A stretch of DNA of 64,000 bases from assembly GCA_019117105.1 (NCBI GenBank), contig DXAH01000027.1:1-64000 (forward strand). Direction: 5' to 3'. Positions 1 to 8,248 of the stretch are shown here, piece after piece (positions within the stretch are counted from its first letter, which is position 1; each line of letters begins with the position of its first letter). The DNA comes from Duodenibacillus intestinigallinarum. GTDB lineage: Bacteria > Pseudomonadota > Gammaproteobacteria > Burkholderiales > Burkholderiaceae_F. A model generated the notes under the pieces. That model had not been told where the DNA came from. It ran no database searches and saw nothing but the letters and a program-made list of their open reading frames with translations. A program made the position numbers and the translations under genes.

Positions 1-59
1 CCCTGATTGACGAGCTCAAGAGCTGTTCTTCTGATTTCTGGACTGTAACGTTTCGGCAT
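1..59 (-). CDS. IS3-type transposase OrfA, N-terminal fragment (runs off the window)
   Basis: Only the first 19 codons are present, beginning with an ATG at 59-57 on the minus strand and reading MPKRYSPEIRRTALELVNQ. That opening is typical of the small helix-turn-helix OrfA of IS3-family elements, which binds the element's ends. A strong ribosome binding site (AGGAGG) lies about nine bases before the ATG. The rest of the gene lies outside the window, so it cannot be said whether the element is intact. A real protein start is likely; the IS3 assignment is a family resemblance only. Confidence 0.6.
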   Translation of the reverse strand, partial: MPKRYSPEIRRTALELVNQ

Positions 60-560
60 TCTGAAACCTCCTTTTGATACATGGCTTATAGCCGTATTCG
101 TTTTGAGATTCAAAATTCCGCAACGATGACCCTAGTTCACACCTTCTAACAGTCCATGGGCATTTTCGATGCAAGTTAACCATTTCACTCAACTTGCTAT
201 TTTCGTTTTTCGCGAAATGATGTCGAATGAATCAGCATTGAAAAACAAGGAGGCGACTGGACTAGCCTTGCGAAGGGCGACAGAGAAGAAAGGAAAAGGC
301 GCCGACGGTATTGATTGAACCGTTGGACGCCTGAATGAAGTTCACTGAGAAATCCGTGAGTGCTCAGTGACGAATTTGAATCTCGACAAAGGCGCAAAGA
401 CAAGCTTTGGACTTGGTTCTCCTATCAGCACTTGATGCTGAAGATGAGACCTTCCAATGAGTACTAAATCTCTTTTAGCGACTTTTTAGCCCGTCTTTGG
501 CGGGATCCAAAATGTTGATTGTGATTTGGAGTGCCACTAAAGAGCAATCACTGTCGTTCG
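60..560. other. Gene-free stretch, partly the end of the neighbouring insertion element
   Basis: No convincing coding region is visible on either strand. The short open frame near 197-403 on the minus strand has no family resemblance and low-complexity composition. The first 80-100 bases are probably the untranslated end of the transposable element that starts at base 1. A candidate terminal sequence, TGAACTAGGGTCATCG read on the minus strand, ends near base 142, but the matching opposite end is outside the window, so the boundary is unproven. Confidence 0.4.
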
Positions 561-1019
561 TTATGACGTCGCTTGGTCGCAGGAGTTGCATGTCTCAGGC
601 TGCGAGCATTCGCCGCAAGAGCGATCGGCTGCGTGATACTTGCTGATCACACAGTTTTTGCAGTGTGCAAGCGCGTCTTCCGACAGCCGTTCAAAATCGT
701 GGTACTGGCCGGACCAGCGGCAGATGTTGCGCAGGAACGGAACAAGACTGCGGCCTTTTTCCGTAAGGGAATATTCCACGCGCGGAGGAATTTCCGGGAA
801 CTGATGCCGCTCGATCAAACCGTGGCCGATGAGTTCCTTCAAAGTATTGGCAAGGACAGTGTCCGATACGCTGTCGAGCGCCTTTTTGATGTCGTTATAC
901 CGTACGCTGTTTTCGGAATAGAGCAGGCACAAAATGCGGGACTTCCAGCGGCCGCTGAAGAATTCGAGCGCGAATTCCAATGGACAACGCAAATCCTTGG
1001 GGAGTTTAGGTTGATACAT
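561..1019 (-). CDS. HxlR-family transcriptional regulator with Cys-rich tail
   Basis: This 152-residue protein has the compact winged helix-turn-helix of the HxlR family: a CPLEFALEFFSGRWKSRIL opening, a central DNA-recognition region (TVLANTLKELIGHGLIER) and a wing ending in SLTEKGRSLVPFL. HxlR proteins are dimeric DNA-binding regulators that often respond to electrophiles or redox stress. Unusually, the last 35 or so residues carry three CxxC pairs (CKNC, CGEC, CNSC) plus a histidine, which suggests metal binding or thiol redox sensing; most family members end soon after the wing. The gene is divergent from the molybdoenzyme operon at 1323, which is the obvious candidate target. Family call is firm; ligand and target are inferred. 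Confidence 0.88.
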   Translation of the reverse strand: MYQPKLPKDLRCPLEFALEFFSGRWKSRILCLLYSENSVRYNDIKKALDSVSDTVLANTLKELIGHGLIERHQFPEIPPRVEYSLTEKGRSLVPFLRNICRWSGQYHDFERLSEDALAHCKNCVISKYHAADRSCGECSQPETCNSCDQATS

Positions 1020-1322
1020 GACGAAAACACAAAAATCTAAAAAGTTGAAAAAAGTATAACCCCCGATTTTTGTCTAATCCAGATTAAATCAAACGGCGTA
1101 GGAGCAATTACTCAGAAATTGCTTAGTCAATCATTGTTTACTTAAGGTCTTTGCTGTTTTCTTCAAATTCATACAATCGAACCTAGGTGTCGCTTTCCGT
1201 CGTCTCGGCACGGCTTTTTTCAAGCTCTACGACCCGCTGAGGCACCAGGAATAAAGAGACGGAAACGGTGCGGGAGACACGCATCGGAACACCGCATATA
1301 CGATAAGAAACAGGAGAAGAAG
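1020..1322. promoter_or_regulatory. Divergent promoter region and structured 5' leader of the molybdoenzyme operon
   Basis: This 303-base region separates the HxlR gene from the molybdoenzyme operon and must hold both promoters. An inverted repeat (GCAATT-N6-AAATTGC) lies near 1103-1121. Further down, TTTCCGTCgTCTC at 1194-1206 can pair with GAGACGGAAA at 1256-1265, giving a long stem closed over about 49 bases inside the probable untranslated leader. A ribosome binding site (AGGAG) lies at about 1312-1316 before the ATG at 1323. No promoter hexamers are clear enough to name. The operator and leader roles are inference. Confidence 0.4.
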
Positions 1323-3890
1323 ATGGCAGACGTCAAACTTCCTCACATTTCCAGACGCGCGCTGCTGGGCGCGGCCGGGGCCACTGCTGCAACTTCCTCA
1401 ATGGGCTGGGCAGCGGTCAAGAAAGAGGTAGAGACTCTCAAGAAAAAAGGCTGGAAGGCCTATCCGGTCGGTTGCTGCATGTGCGGCGCCCGCTGCGGCA
1501 TGCTTGCCATGCACAAGGAAGGAGAGAAGCCCTCGCGTGCAAGCATTCGCATCCTTCCCAATCCCGATCATCCCCAGCGCGGCTATTGCGGCCGCGGCGC
1601 GTCCGCGCTCTGGGCATGGGATCATCCGATGCGCATCCGCAAACCCTTAAAGCGAAAGGGCGAGCGCGGCAGCGGTGAGTTCGAAGAAATTTCTTGGGAT
1701 CAGGCGCTCAACGAAATCGCAGCCAAACTCAAGGCCATCATCGCCAAGGACGGCGAACAGAGTGTGGTTCTCACGAGTCACAACTTCACGGCCTATCAGA
1801 ACTGGTTTGCGCCTGCTTTCGGCACGCCCAATGTGATCAATCACTCGGCAACCTGCAACTCGGCTTCCACGTTTGCGCGTCGCCTCATTTTCGGTCCGAC
1901 TTTCTCGGGTTTGGGAAAAGTTGAGCCCGATTACCTCAACGTTCGTTATCTGCTTCTCGTGGGGCGTACTCTGAACTGCGCCATGGGTGTGTTCTCGACG
2001 GCTGCACAGGCGCGTGAAAACGGCGCTCGCCTGGTGTTCGTTGACCCGCGCATGCCCGAAGGTGCACTGGGCGAATCCGAATGGATTCCGATCAAGCCCG
2101 GTACCGACGCCGCTTTCCTGCACGGTCTGATTTTCGTAGGCTTGCGTGAAAACCTCTGCAATCTGGAATGGATGCGCAAGTGGACGAATTCTCCGTGTCT
2201 CGTGACGGATGACTATACGCCGATTACCGAAGACATGGTCAAGCAAGGCGGCCGCAAGCGCTACTTTGCCGTCATTGACGAACACACCGGCAACATCGCC
2301 TTCCAAGGTCCCAAGCTCAACGAAAAGGGACAGCCGATCGGCTTTGACGAATCGCCCGACGTACTGCCCGCCATGGATTGGCACGGCGAAGTGAACCTTG
2401 CCGACGGCAAGCGCGTGCATGCCCGTACCGTGTTCGTTGCCTTCAAGGAAGCCAACGCCAAGTACACGCCCGAATTTGTCGCCAAGCAAACCGGCATCCC
2501 GGCCAAGCGAATCATCGAAACGGCTCGCGACTTCTTTAATCTCGGCGGCGTGTGCGACGACGGCTGGTATTCGTCTCGCAACGGCAATGACGTCGAAGCC
2601 TACGAGTTGATGAGCCTCATCAATCTCTTTACCGGTCAGATGGACCGCAAGGGCGGCTTTATCGTGACGCAGGGTGCCGGTGTGGGCGGCCCGGGCGTTA
2701 AGAAGGCCGGCACAAAGTGCACGGGACCGACTGGCGTCACCTGGGAAGTCAAACCGGGCAAGCCCATGGACAAGCTCTTTTATCCTGAAGGCATCGGTAC
2801 GCTGTGGCCTGCACTTGAAGCGGCCAAGACCGGTAAGCCCTATCCGGTGCGCGCGCTCATTATGACTGGCTGCTCGATGTTCCATCGCGAAGCCAACTCC
2901 GCGCGACTCATTGAAGGCTTCAAGGCCATGGAACTTATTGTGAGTCAGGACATCTTGCCGCAGGAATCCAATGACTGGGCCGATTATGTTCTGCCGAGTA
3001 CATTCTTCCTGGAAAACCATGAATACATGGGCGTGAATTACGCTCGCGACGGCTGGGCGCACAAGTCCGACGCCATGATCGATCCGCCCGAAGGCGTTGA
3101 AGCGCGCCACGACATCTGGCAGTTCTGTGAAATTCTTCGCCGCATTGATCCGGCCTTGGCCGCTCGTTTGGGCTACAACGAAGAAATCAAGGATCGCGCC
3201 GGTTGGAAGAAGTGGTTCAACGAACAGCTCGTAGACGGAGCTTGGAAGAAGTTCATTGCTAACAAGAACAAGGCCAAGCCCGGTGAGGGCGATCGTATTG
3301 CCAAGGAAGTCGAAGAAAAGGGCTTTGCTCTGGTCAACGCCAAGAAGTATGACCAGACGCCTTACAAGACTCCGTTTACGACGCCGACGGGCAAGGGCGA
3401 AATCATCAGCTTCTACGCGGTGTACCAACCTTCGGCTAAGAACACCAGTCCGATGCCGGAATATCAGCCGACGAAGGCTTACACGCATCCGAAGGCCGAC
3501 AACGAATTCATCATTGCTTCGGGTAAAGACTCCGCTTCGTGTTGCGGCGTGACGCTCTTTACGTATCCGACTCGCTTTACGGGCGATCGTACGATCTGGA
3601 TGAATCCGATTGACGCCGCGCGTTTGGGCATCAAGCAGGGTGACACGATCGAACTCGAAGGCCTCGATTTGCCTGTGAAGGGACGTGCTCAGGTGACGGT
3701 TACCAACCGCGTGATCGCTGGCTCTCTCTTTGCTTACGGCTTCTCGGGCGGCGTTCGCACCAAGAAGCTCCTTCCGGAATACGAATGGGTTCGCGAAGGC
3801 GTCAACACCAACTGGTTTGCCACCGGCAAGAGCCAGGCGGATTGCGGCAACATGAGCAATAACGTCACTGTTCGCATCAAGCGCGTGTAA
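1323..3890 (+). CDS. Tat-exported molybdopterin oxidoreductase, catalytic subunit (PsrA/PhsA/ArrA-like)
   Basis: The 855-residue protein is a catalytic subunit of the CISM (DMSO-reductase) superfamily. It starts with a twin-arginine signal (SRRALLGAAGA, residues about 10-20). The N-terminal [4Fe-4S] site follows at about residues 51-90: C-x2-C-x3-C in CCMCGARC, then a fourth Cys in GYCGRG. NHSATCNSAS supplies a cysteine where the Mo/W ligand sits in polysulfide, thiosulfate and arsenate reductases. The C-terminal part has the dinucleotide-binding fold of the cofactor. It is expected to work in the periplasm with the FeS and membrane subunits that follow. The length is close to ArrA and longer than PhsA/PsrA, but the substrate (sulfur compound, arsenate or other) cannot be read from sequence. 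It is operonic with the next two genes, 11 bases apart. Confidence 0.9.
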   Translation: MADVKLPHISRRALLGAAGATAATSSMGWAAVKKEVETLKKKGWKAYPVGCCMCGARCGMLAMHKEGEKPSRASIRILPNPDHPQRGYCGRGASALWAWDHPMRIRKPLKRKGERGSGEFEEISWDQALNEIAAKLKAIIAKDGEQSVVLTSHNFTAYQNWFAPAFGTPNVINHSATCNSASTFARRLIFGPTFSGLGKVEPDYLNVRYLLLVGRTLNCAMGVFSTAAQARENGARLVFVDPRMPEGALGESEWIPIKPGTDAAFLHGLIFVGLRENLCNLEWMRKWTNSPCLVTDDYTPITEDMVKQGGRKRYFAVIDEHTGNIAFQGPKLNEKGQPIGFDESPDVLPAMDWHGEVNLADGKRVHARTVFVAFKEANAKYTPEFVAKQTGIPAKRIIETARDFFNLGGVCDDGWYSSRNGNDVEAYELMSLINLFTGQMDRKGGFIVTQGAGVGGPGVKKAGTKCTGPTGVTWEVKPGKPMDKLFYPEGIGTLWPALEAAKTGKPYPVRALIMTGCSMFHREANSARLIEGFKAMELIVSQDILPQESNDWADYVLPSTFFLENHEYMGVNYARDGWAHKSDAMIDPPEGVEARHDIWQFCEILRRIDPALAARLGYNEEIKDRAGWKKWFNEQLVDGAWKKFIANKNKAKPGEGDRIAKEVEEKGFALVNAKKYDQTPYKTPFTTPTGKGEIISFYAVYQPSAKNTSPMPEYQPTKAYTHPKADNEFIIASGKDSASCCGVTLFTYPTRFTGDRTIWMNPIDAARLGIKQGDTIELEGLDLPVKGRAQVTVTNRVIAGSLFAYGFSGGVRTKKLLPEYEWVREGVNTNWFATGKSQADCGNMSNNVTVRIKRV

Positions 3891-3901
3891 GGAGTCAAAA
3901 G

Positions 3902-4477
3902 ATGGCGAAAAAACAACTTGCGCATCTTTTTGATGCGACGAAATGTATCGGCTGCCAAGCTTGCATCGTGAGCTGCGTCGAAACAAATTATCCTGAAATG
4001 GTCGGCCGTCATATCGAAGGCAAGAACTGGCTGGCTTCCAACATCCGTCGCTACACGGCCAATCTGGCCAAGCGTCCGGTGCAGCTTCTCGTGCAGTGCC
4101 AGCACTGCTCGGAAGCACCCTGTGTGGAAACCTGCCCGTTCGGTGCTAACTACTACGATGAGAACGGTCTGGTTCGCAATGATCCGAAGCGTTGCATCGG
4201 CTGTAACTACTGCATCGCATCGTGCCCCTACGACGCGCGTTGGTCGCACCCGATTACGGGACTGCCCTCCAAGTGCATGGGCAGCGGCTGTCTGGAGCGT
4301 ATCGAAGACGGACTGCAGCCTGCCTGCGTGAGCGTTTGTCCGGTCAGTGCACGCCTTTTCGGTGATGTCAACGATCCGGAAAGCGACATTTCGCAGAAGA
4401 TTCGCGTCGCCAAGACGCAGAAGCTTCTTGAAAGTCACGGAACGAAACCTAACTTCTTCGTGGTGGTGCAGAAATGA
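3902..4477 (+). CDS. 4Fe-4S electron-transfer subunit (PhsB/PsrB/DmsB type)
   Basis: This 191-residue protein is the four-cluster ferredoxin subunit that carries electrons between the catalytic and membrane subunits of CISM enzymes. Four cysteine groups are visible: CIGCQACIVSC, CQHCSEAPCVETCP, CIGCNYCIASCP, and a more widely spaced CMGSGC with CVSVCP. It has no signal peptide of its own, as usual for these subunits, which are carried across the membrane with the Tat-tagged partner at 1323. Its end overlaps the start of the membrane subunit by four bases (ATGA), which indicates translational coupling. Confidence 0.93.
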   Translation: MAKKQLAHLFDATKCIGCQACIVSCVETNYPEMVGRHIEGKNWLASNIRRYTANLAKRPVQLLVQCQHCSEAPCVETCPFGANYYDENGLVRNDPKRCIGCNYCIASCPYDARWSHPITGLPSKCMGSGCLERIEDGLQPACVSVCPVSARLFGDVNDPESDISQKIRVAKTQKLLESHGTKPNFFVVVQK

Positions 4478-5352
4478 TGGAATTCACAAATCTCACGATG
4501 CAGCTTCAATCCGCGAATTGGGGTTGGTCGATTGCATTCTTCCTTTGGTTCATCGGCTTGTCCGGCATGGGGATGTTCCTCAACGGCTGGGTGCGCGAAA
4601 AGGCGCTTGTGTACCTGTGCGCCGTAGCGAGCATCCTTGGTACGCTGTTGGTGGTTAGCCACTTGGCTCGTCTCACGAATCTGCCCGCAGCGGCGTTCTA
4701 CGCGCTCACGAGCGGCAGCTTCAACTTCGGCAGCTGGATGATGATCGGCATGGTGCTGCTCACGCTGCAGTGCTGCGCAACAGTGTTCTACGCCCTGTCT
4801 CTGGCCGGTGTGTTCAAGAGCTGCGAAGACTTCGTGCTGAGCAACTTCTTTAACCACATCACGATGGCACTGGGTGTCATTGTTACGATCTACTCGGGCT
4901 TTCTGCTTACGCAAGCCGTTGGTGTCACGCTCTGGAACACCGCTTTGATTCCTTTGCTGTGGATCATGTCCGGTATGGCCTCGGCTATTAGTTCCATCGA
5001 ACTGATGATGGTCTCGGGAAAGATTCCGGCACACAAAGTGCTCTGGAGTCGCCGTACGGCTCTGTGGACGGAAGCGGCTGAACTTTTCACGATCTTTGCC
5101 TTTGTGCACGTGGCTTTGAGTTCGTCGTCGGCAGCCGCCCGCGTCGGTGCCGAGTCTCTGATCGATGGCCCGTATTCGATGATGTTCTGGTTGGGCGTCA
5201 TTCTCTTCGGTTCGATCGTACCGTTGTCGATTAACCTGATTACCCGCAAGCATGTTGCATTGGCCATTTCGGCTGTGCTCGGTCTGGCCGGCGCCCTGAT
5301 GCTGCGTGCGAGCGTGCTCTTTGCGGGGTATTACGAGCCGATCTTGTTCTAA
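4474..5352 (+). CDS. Membrane anchor/quinone subunit of the molybdoenzyme (NrfD/DmsC type)
   Basis: The 292-residue protein is almost entirely hydrophobic, with about eight predicted membrane helices and short charged loops, as in the NrfD/PsrC and DmsC families. Such subunits anchor the catalytic and FeS pair and exchange electrons with the quinone pool. Its position as third gene of an A-B-C operon, overlapping the ferredoxin gene by four bases, supports that role. NrfD and DmsC families are hard to separate by eye, so the exact family is left open. The operon ends at the terminator at 5430-5476. Confidence 0.85.
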   Translation: MMEFTNLTMQLQSANWGWSIAFFLWFIGLSGMGMFLNGWVREKALVYLCAVASILGTLLVVSHLARLTNLPAAAFYALTSGSFNFGSWMMIGMVLLTLQCCATVFYALSLAGVFKSCEDFVLSNFFNHITMALGVIVTIYSGFLLTQAVGVTLWNTALIPLLWIMSGMASAISSIELMMVSGKIPAHKVLWSRRTALWTEAAELFTIFAFVHVALSSSSAAARVGAESLIDGPYSMMFWLGVILFGSIVPLSINLITRKHVALAISAVLGLAGALMLRASVLFAGYYEPILF

Positions 5353-5370
5353 TAACGACATCTGCCATAT

Positions 5371-5420
5371 GCCGGGAGTCCCGGAGCCTGGGTCCGGGTG
5401 AGTCTCTCTTAGCTCCCGGC
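5371..5420 (+). other. Nested inverted-repeat element 3' of the molybdoenzyme operon
   Basis: GCCGGGAG at 5371-5378 pairs with CTCCCGGC at 5413-5420. Within that stem, CCCGGA and TCCGGG form a second hairpin. The element sits between the stop codon of the membrane subunit gene and the operon's terminator, so it would be part of the mRNA 3' end. It could protect the message from exonucleases or be a small processed RNA. The pairing is seen directly; the function is unknown. Confidence 0.35.
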
Positions 5421-5429
5421 ACCCTTTAC

Positions 5430-5476
5430 GGCAGACTGCTGAACTGATGATTCAGGGAAGGCAGTCTGCCTTTTTT
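5430..5476 (+). terminator. Intrinsic terminator of the molybdoenzyme operon
   Basis: A ten-base stem, GGCAGACTGC at 5430-5439 with GCAGTCTGCC at 5461-5470, is followed directly by six T residues. The form and position, about 80 bases after the last stop codon of the operon, make this a convincing factor-independent terminator. Confidence 0.85.
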
Positions 5477-5586
5477 GCGTTTGGAATTCGATCAGAAAAA
5501 GTCGAACGGCCGCTCAAGCTGGGCGGTTAGGCTGCGCTTTTTTGTTCCGTCCTGATGAGTTCGAGGTAGGCCTGCCGATGGAGAAA

Positions 5587-6494
5587 TCACAGACGCATGA
5601 GGTCGTTGCTGTCAACAGGCAGATCATAGAGCTTGTCGACAACGACCGTGAGTTGCGAGGTGAATGTTTTCCAATGCGTCAGAATCTTGGGAGTGTCCAA
5701 GTCTTTGTACTTGTACACATTGATGAAAGGTGACAATTTGGAAGCCACGGCACGCAACGGTTTGACGCGCTTTTCCGATACGAACGGCCAGCAGAAACTG
5801 GTGAGAGCTTGCTGAAGGATCACGGGTGAAAGCGGGCGGCCGTTGGAAATGAAGCAAGTCCAAAGCGCGAAATGGGCGCACTGCCTGCCGACGCCGGACG
5901 ACAGCGTCAAGCTCAAGAATGTTTGAGTCGGCGGAACTCAGCTCACGATCGGCTTGATGCGCTTTGCAAGCTTCGGAAAGTCTTTGCACCATTCGAGCTT
6001 TGTTGCATTATCCATGTGCAAATGACCGCCATCGCCGAGAGCCGGACCTCGCCGAATGGGAACGGTGCCAAAAAGCGCTTCCGAGATAACGGGTAGCGGA
6101 GGCGGCAGTTCAGGCTGAGCCTTGGGAGCGATAGTCACCGCGTTTCCGGAGGCACAATGTACACACAACCGTCCTTGACGACGCATAACGTGCCATAGAA
6201 CTCGCTTAAGAGCGGAGAAAGCGAAGGCTGGTATTGCGCAAATCCAAGAACGGTTTTTTCTTTGGCTTTCAGAAACTCGATCAACGTCAGATAGTCGGTG
6301 TCGGCTGAGGCAATGGCGACGATGTCGTCATTCTGCATTTCGTCGAACACAGCCAGCATCAGGCGAAAATCCGTGACGTTTTTGCCTTTGATAAACGGTG
6401 TGAACTTGTGGACGGTAAGACCGAAATTGACCGCGATTGTGTTCCAAGTCTGGATATCGGCTTCTTTTCCGAAGGCGGCTTTGGATCGAATTAT
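5587..6494 (-). pseudogene. Broken NYN-domain (LabA/DUF88-like) gene
   Basis: The minus strand carries pieces of one former gene in different frames. From 6494 to 6135 the frame reads through a NYN-type core, including an IASADTDYLTLIEFLK segment that matches the metal-binding DxDy motif of these PIN-like ribonucleases. There is no start codon: the frame opens directly after a stop at 6497-6495, and the first strand of the domain with its leading aspartate is missing. A later piece continues in another frame (PPPLPVISEALFGTVPIRRG, about 6100-6040), and a further piece in a third frame spans 5916-5587. The multiple shifts and missing 5' end indicate a decayed gene rather than one sequencing error. 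That the last piece belongs to the same gene is uncertain. Confidence 0.6.
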
Positions 6495-6567
6495 TTAGCT
6501 AGCTATATAAAATGGCAAAAAATGACTGAAGAGAGCTTTTGAAAAATCAGGGAAAAGGCAACTGGAG

Positions 6568-7059
6568 CTACTTGGGTTTTCGTTCGGCGATCAGTTTTTT
6601 CAGAAGCCCAACAAGCAACAGTTGTTCAGCTTGCGTCAGGGCTTCGGAAAAAGTCAGAACTTTGCGGTAGTGTTCCGGAAGCACTGAGGCGAGAACCTGT
6701 TCACCCCGAGCGGTGATGCGGACCATCACGGCACGGCGATCCAGCGTGCTGGAGTTGCGTTCGACCAGAGGTTGGGCCTCTTTGAGCATGCGGGAGATCA
6801 TGATGGAGGTGGTTGCATCCGTCACGCCGAGGTGTTGCGCGAGCATGCCGATGGACATTTCGCCGCCTGCGTCCTTGAGTGTCATCAGGAGGGAAAGCTT
6901 GCCTTCCGAAAGACGAGCCGTGTCCTGCAGGGGGCGATAGATTTCTTCGCGTGCGATATCGGCGGCACAGGTCAGATGCAACAGAAGATCAACAGCGGAC
7001 AGATTCTCTTGGCCGGCAGTTTGCGGATTGGTGCGCAAAAGACGTTGACGTGGTTTCAT
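6568..7059 (-). CDS. MarR-family transcriptional regulator
   Basis: The protein is 163 residues from the ATG at 7059; a TTG four codons upstream is a less likely start. It has the MarR winged-helix core: LSLLMTLKDAGGEMSIGMLAQHLGVTDATTSIMISRM as two helix-turn-helix halves, then a wing with the DRRAVMVRITARGEQV motif typical of the family, and a C-terminal dimerisation helix. MarR proteins are usually repressors relieved by small aromatic or oxidising compounds. It is separated from, and divergent to, the rarD-like transporter at 7231, which may be its target. Family call is secure; the effector is unknown. Confidence 0.88.
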   Translation of the reverse strand: MKPRQRLLRTNPQTAGQENLSAVDLLLHLTCAADIAREEIYRPLQDTARLSEGKLSLLMTLKDAGGEMSIGMLAQHLGVTDATTSIMISRMLKEAQPLVERNSSTLDRRAVMVRITARGEQVLASVLPEHYRKVLTFSEALTQAEQLLLVGLLKKLIAERKPK

Positions 7060-7259
7060 ATCGTTTCTCAAAGCTTTGCCGACTAATTGTAGACCTCTTT
7101 TTGGAAAGACAAGCCCTTAACTGATGGGCAATTCGTTTTAGGAAAAGATGGAAGGCGCTTCATTGTTGGTGTAACTCTGATTTCGACAGCGTTTTGCGGC
7201 GTTAGAATCGACGAGCATCGGAAGGAGGCGATGGTGAAGCTCTCAGACTCGGCGCAGGG

Positions 7260-8156
7260 GTGCTTTATGCGACTGCCGCCTATGTGTGGTGGGGATTCCT
7301 ACCTTTGTTTTGGGCGATCTTTGATCCGGTCGGTAACGGCTGGGAGGTTATTGCGCACCGCATATTCTGGACGGGCGTGCTGTTGACGGTTTGGATTGCC
7401 ATTGCGGTCGGATGGGCACGTTTCGATGATTTCGTCAGAACAATCCGGCAATCACATCGACAAACCGTTTTGCTTTTGTGCGCGGCCGTCGTTTCAGCAT
7501 TGAATTTCTGGGTCAATGTGGCAGGTGTCATTGCCGGACACGTGGTGGAGCTTGGCATCGGTACGTTTCTGACGCCGCTTCTGACCATTGCTTTGGGAAT
7601 TGTTTTTTTCCGTGAACGGCCGCCTTTGCTCACGTGGATTGCCATTGCATCAGCGTTGGCTGGTGTAGCGGTCATGATTGTTCAATTCGGGCATTTTCCT
7701 TTCTATGCGTTGATGGTTTCGTCGACGTGGGCGGCATACGGAGCGCTGAAAAAAGCCTTGATGGTTGACGCCGTTTTGTCGCTTGCCGTTGAAACATTCC
7801 TGATGATGCCGCTGGCTGTCGGCTATGTCGCTTATTTGACAGCAATGGGAGCCTCACATTTTTCGCCGACGGCCGATCCCGGGCTTGCCGCGGCCTTTGT
7901 TGCAACCGGCGTGATGGCGGCTGTTCCTCTGGTGGCTTTTACGATCGGTGCCATGCGCTTGTCGTTGAGCGTTTTGGGTTTTATCCAGTATCTGGCGCCG
8001 ATTCTTATCGTGGCGCTCGGCGTTTTCGTCTTCGGCGAGCCGTTCGGAGCCAGGGAGATACTTCCGCTTTCCTTCATTTGGCTTGGCATCGCGGTCTTTT
8101 TGGCTGGCCAGGTTCGCGAACATAAAAACTCTTCACAATTGCGTGCGCGTTCTTAA
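7260..8156 (+). CDS. rarD: EamA/RarD-family transporter, start displaced by an apparent one-base deletion
   Basis: The product has about ten membrane helices and the AYVWWGFLPLFW opening typical of RarD, an inner-membrane drug/metabolite exporter family of about 300 residues. The only start codon in this frame is a GTG at 7260 with no good ribosome binding site. An ATG at 7231 with an excellent site (GGAAGGAGG) lies in another frame. If the G run at 7257-7260 had five Gs instead of four, the ATG would read MVKLSDSAQGVLYATAAY and join the rest perfectly. A lost G, by mutation or read error, is therefore the best explanation. Family assignment is firm; whether the gene is functional in this strain is not known. 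Confidence 0.8.
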   Translation: MLYATAAYVWWGFLPLFWAIFDPVGNGWEVIAHRIFWTGVLLTVWIAIAVGWARFDDFVRTIRQSHRQTVLLLCAAVVSALNFWVNVAGVIAGHVVELGIGTFLTPLLTIALGIVFFRERPPLLTWIAIASALAGVAVMIVQFGHFPFYALMVSSTWAAYGALKKALMVDAVLSLAVETFLMMPLAVGYVAYLTAMGASHFSPTADPGLAAAFVATGVMAAVPLVAFTIGAMRLSLSVLGFIQYLAPILIVALGVFVFGEPFGAREILPLSFIWLGIAVFLAGQVREHKNSSQLRARS

Positions 8157-8248
8157 GGTGTGCGAATGGTTAGATGCGCCATAATCAACGCAAGTCTTTG
8201 CAATCGGCAAAGATGCAGTGACCCAGTGGACTGAAAGGAGTTCTACCC

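Noticed and set aside
573..1040. A 155-residue plus-strand frame opposite the HxlR gene
   Set aside because: The minus-strand reading has a clear HxlR domain; the plus-strand reading has none.
1323..3890. Naming the catalytic subunit as arsenate reductase ArrA or thiosulfate reductase PhsA
   Set aside because: The cysteine ligand and length fit several CISM families and no substrate-specific motif could be read with confidence.
1647..4118. An 823-residue open frame on the minus strand opposite the molybdoenzyme gene
   Set aside because: It mirrors a strongly supported Tat molybdoenzyme gene and lacks any family motif. Long antisense frames of this kind come from the codon bias of GC-rich genes.
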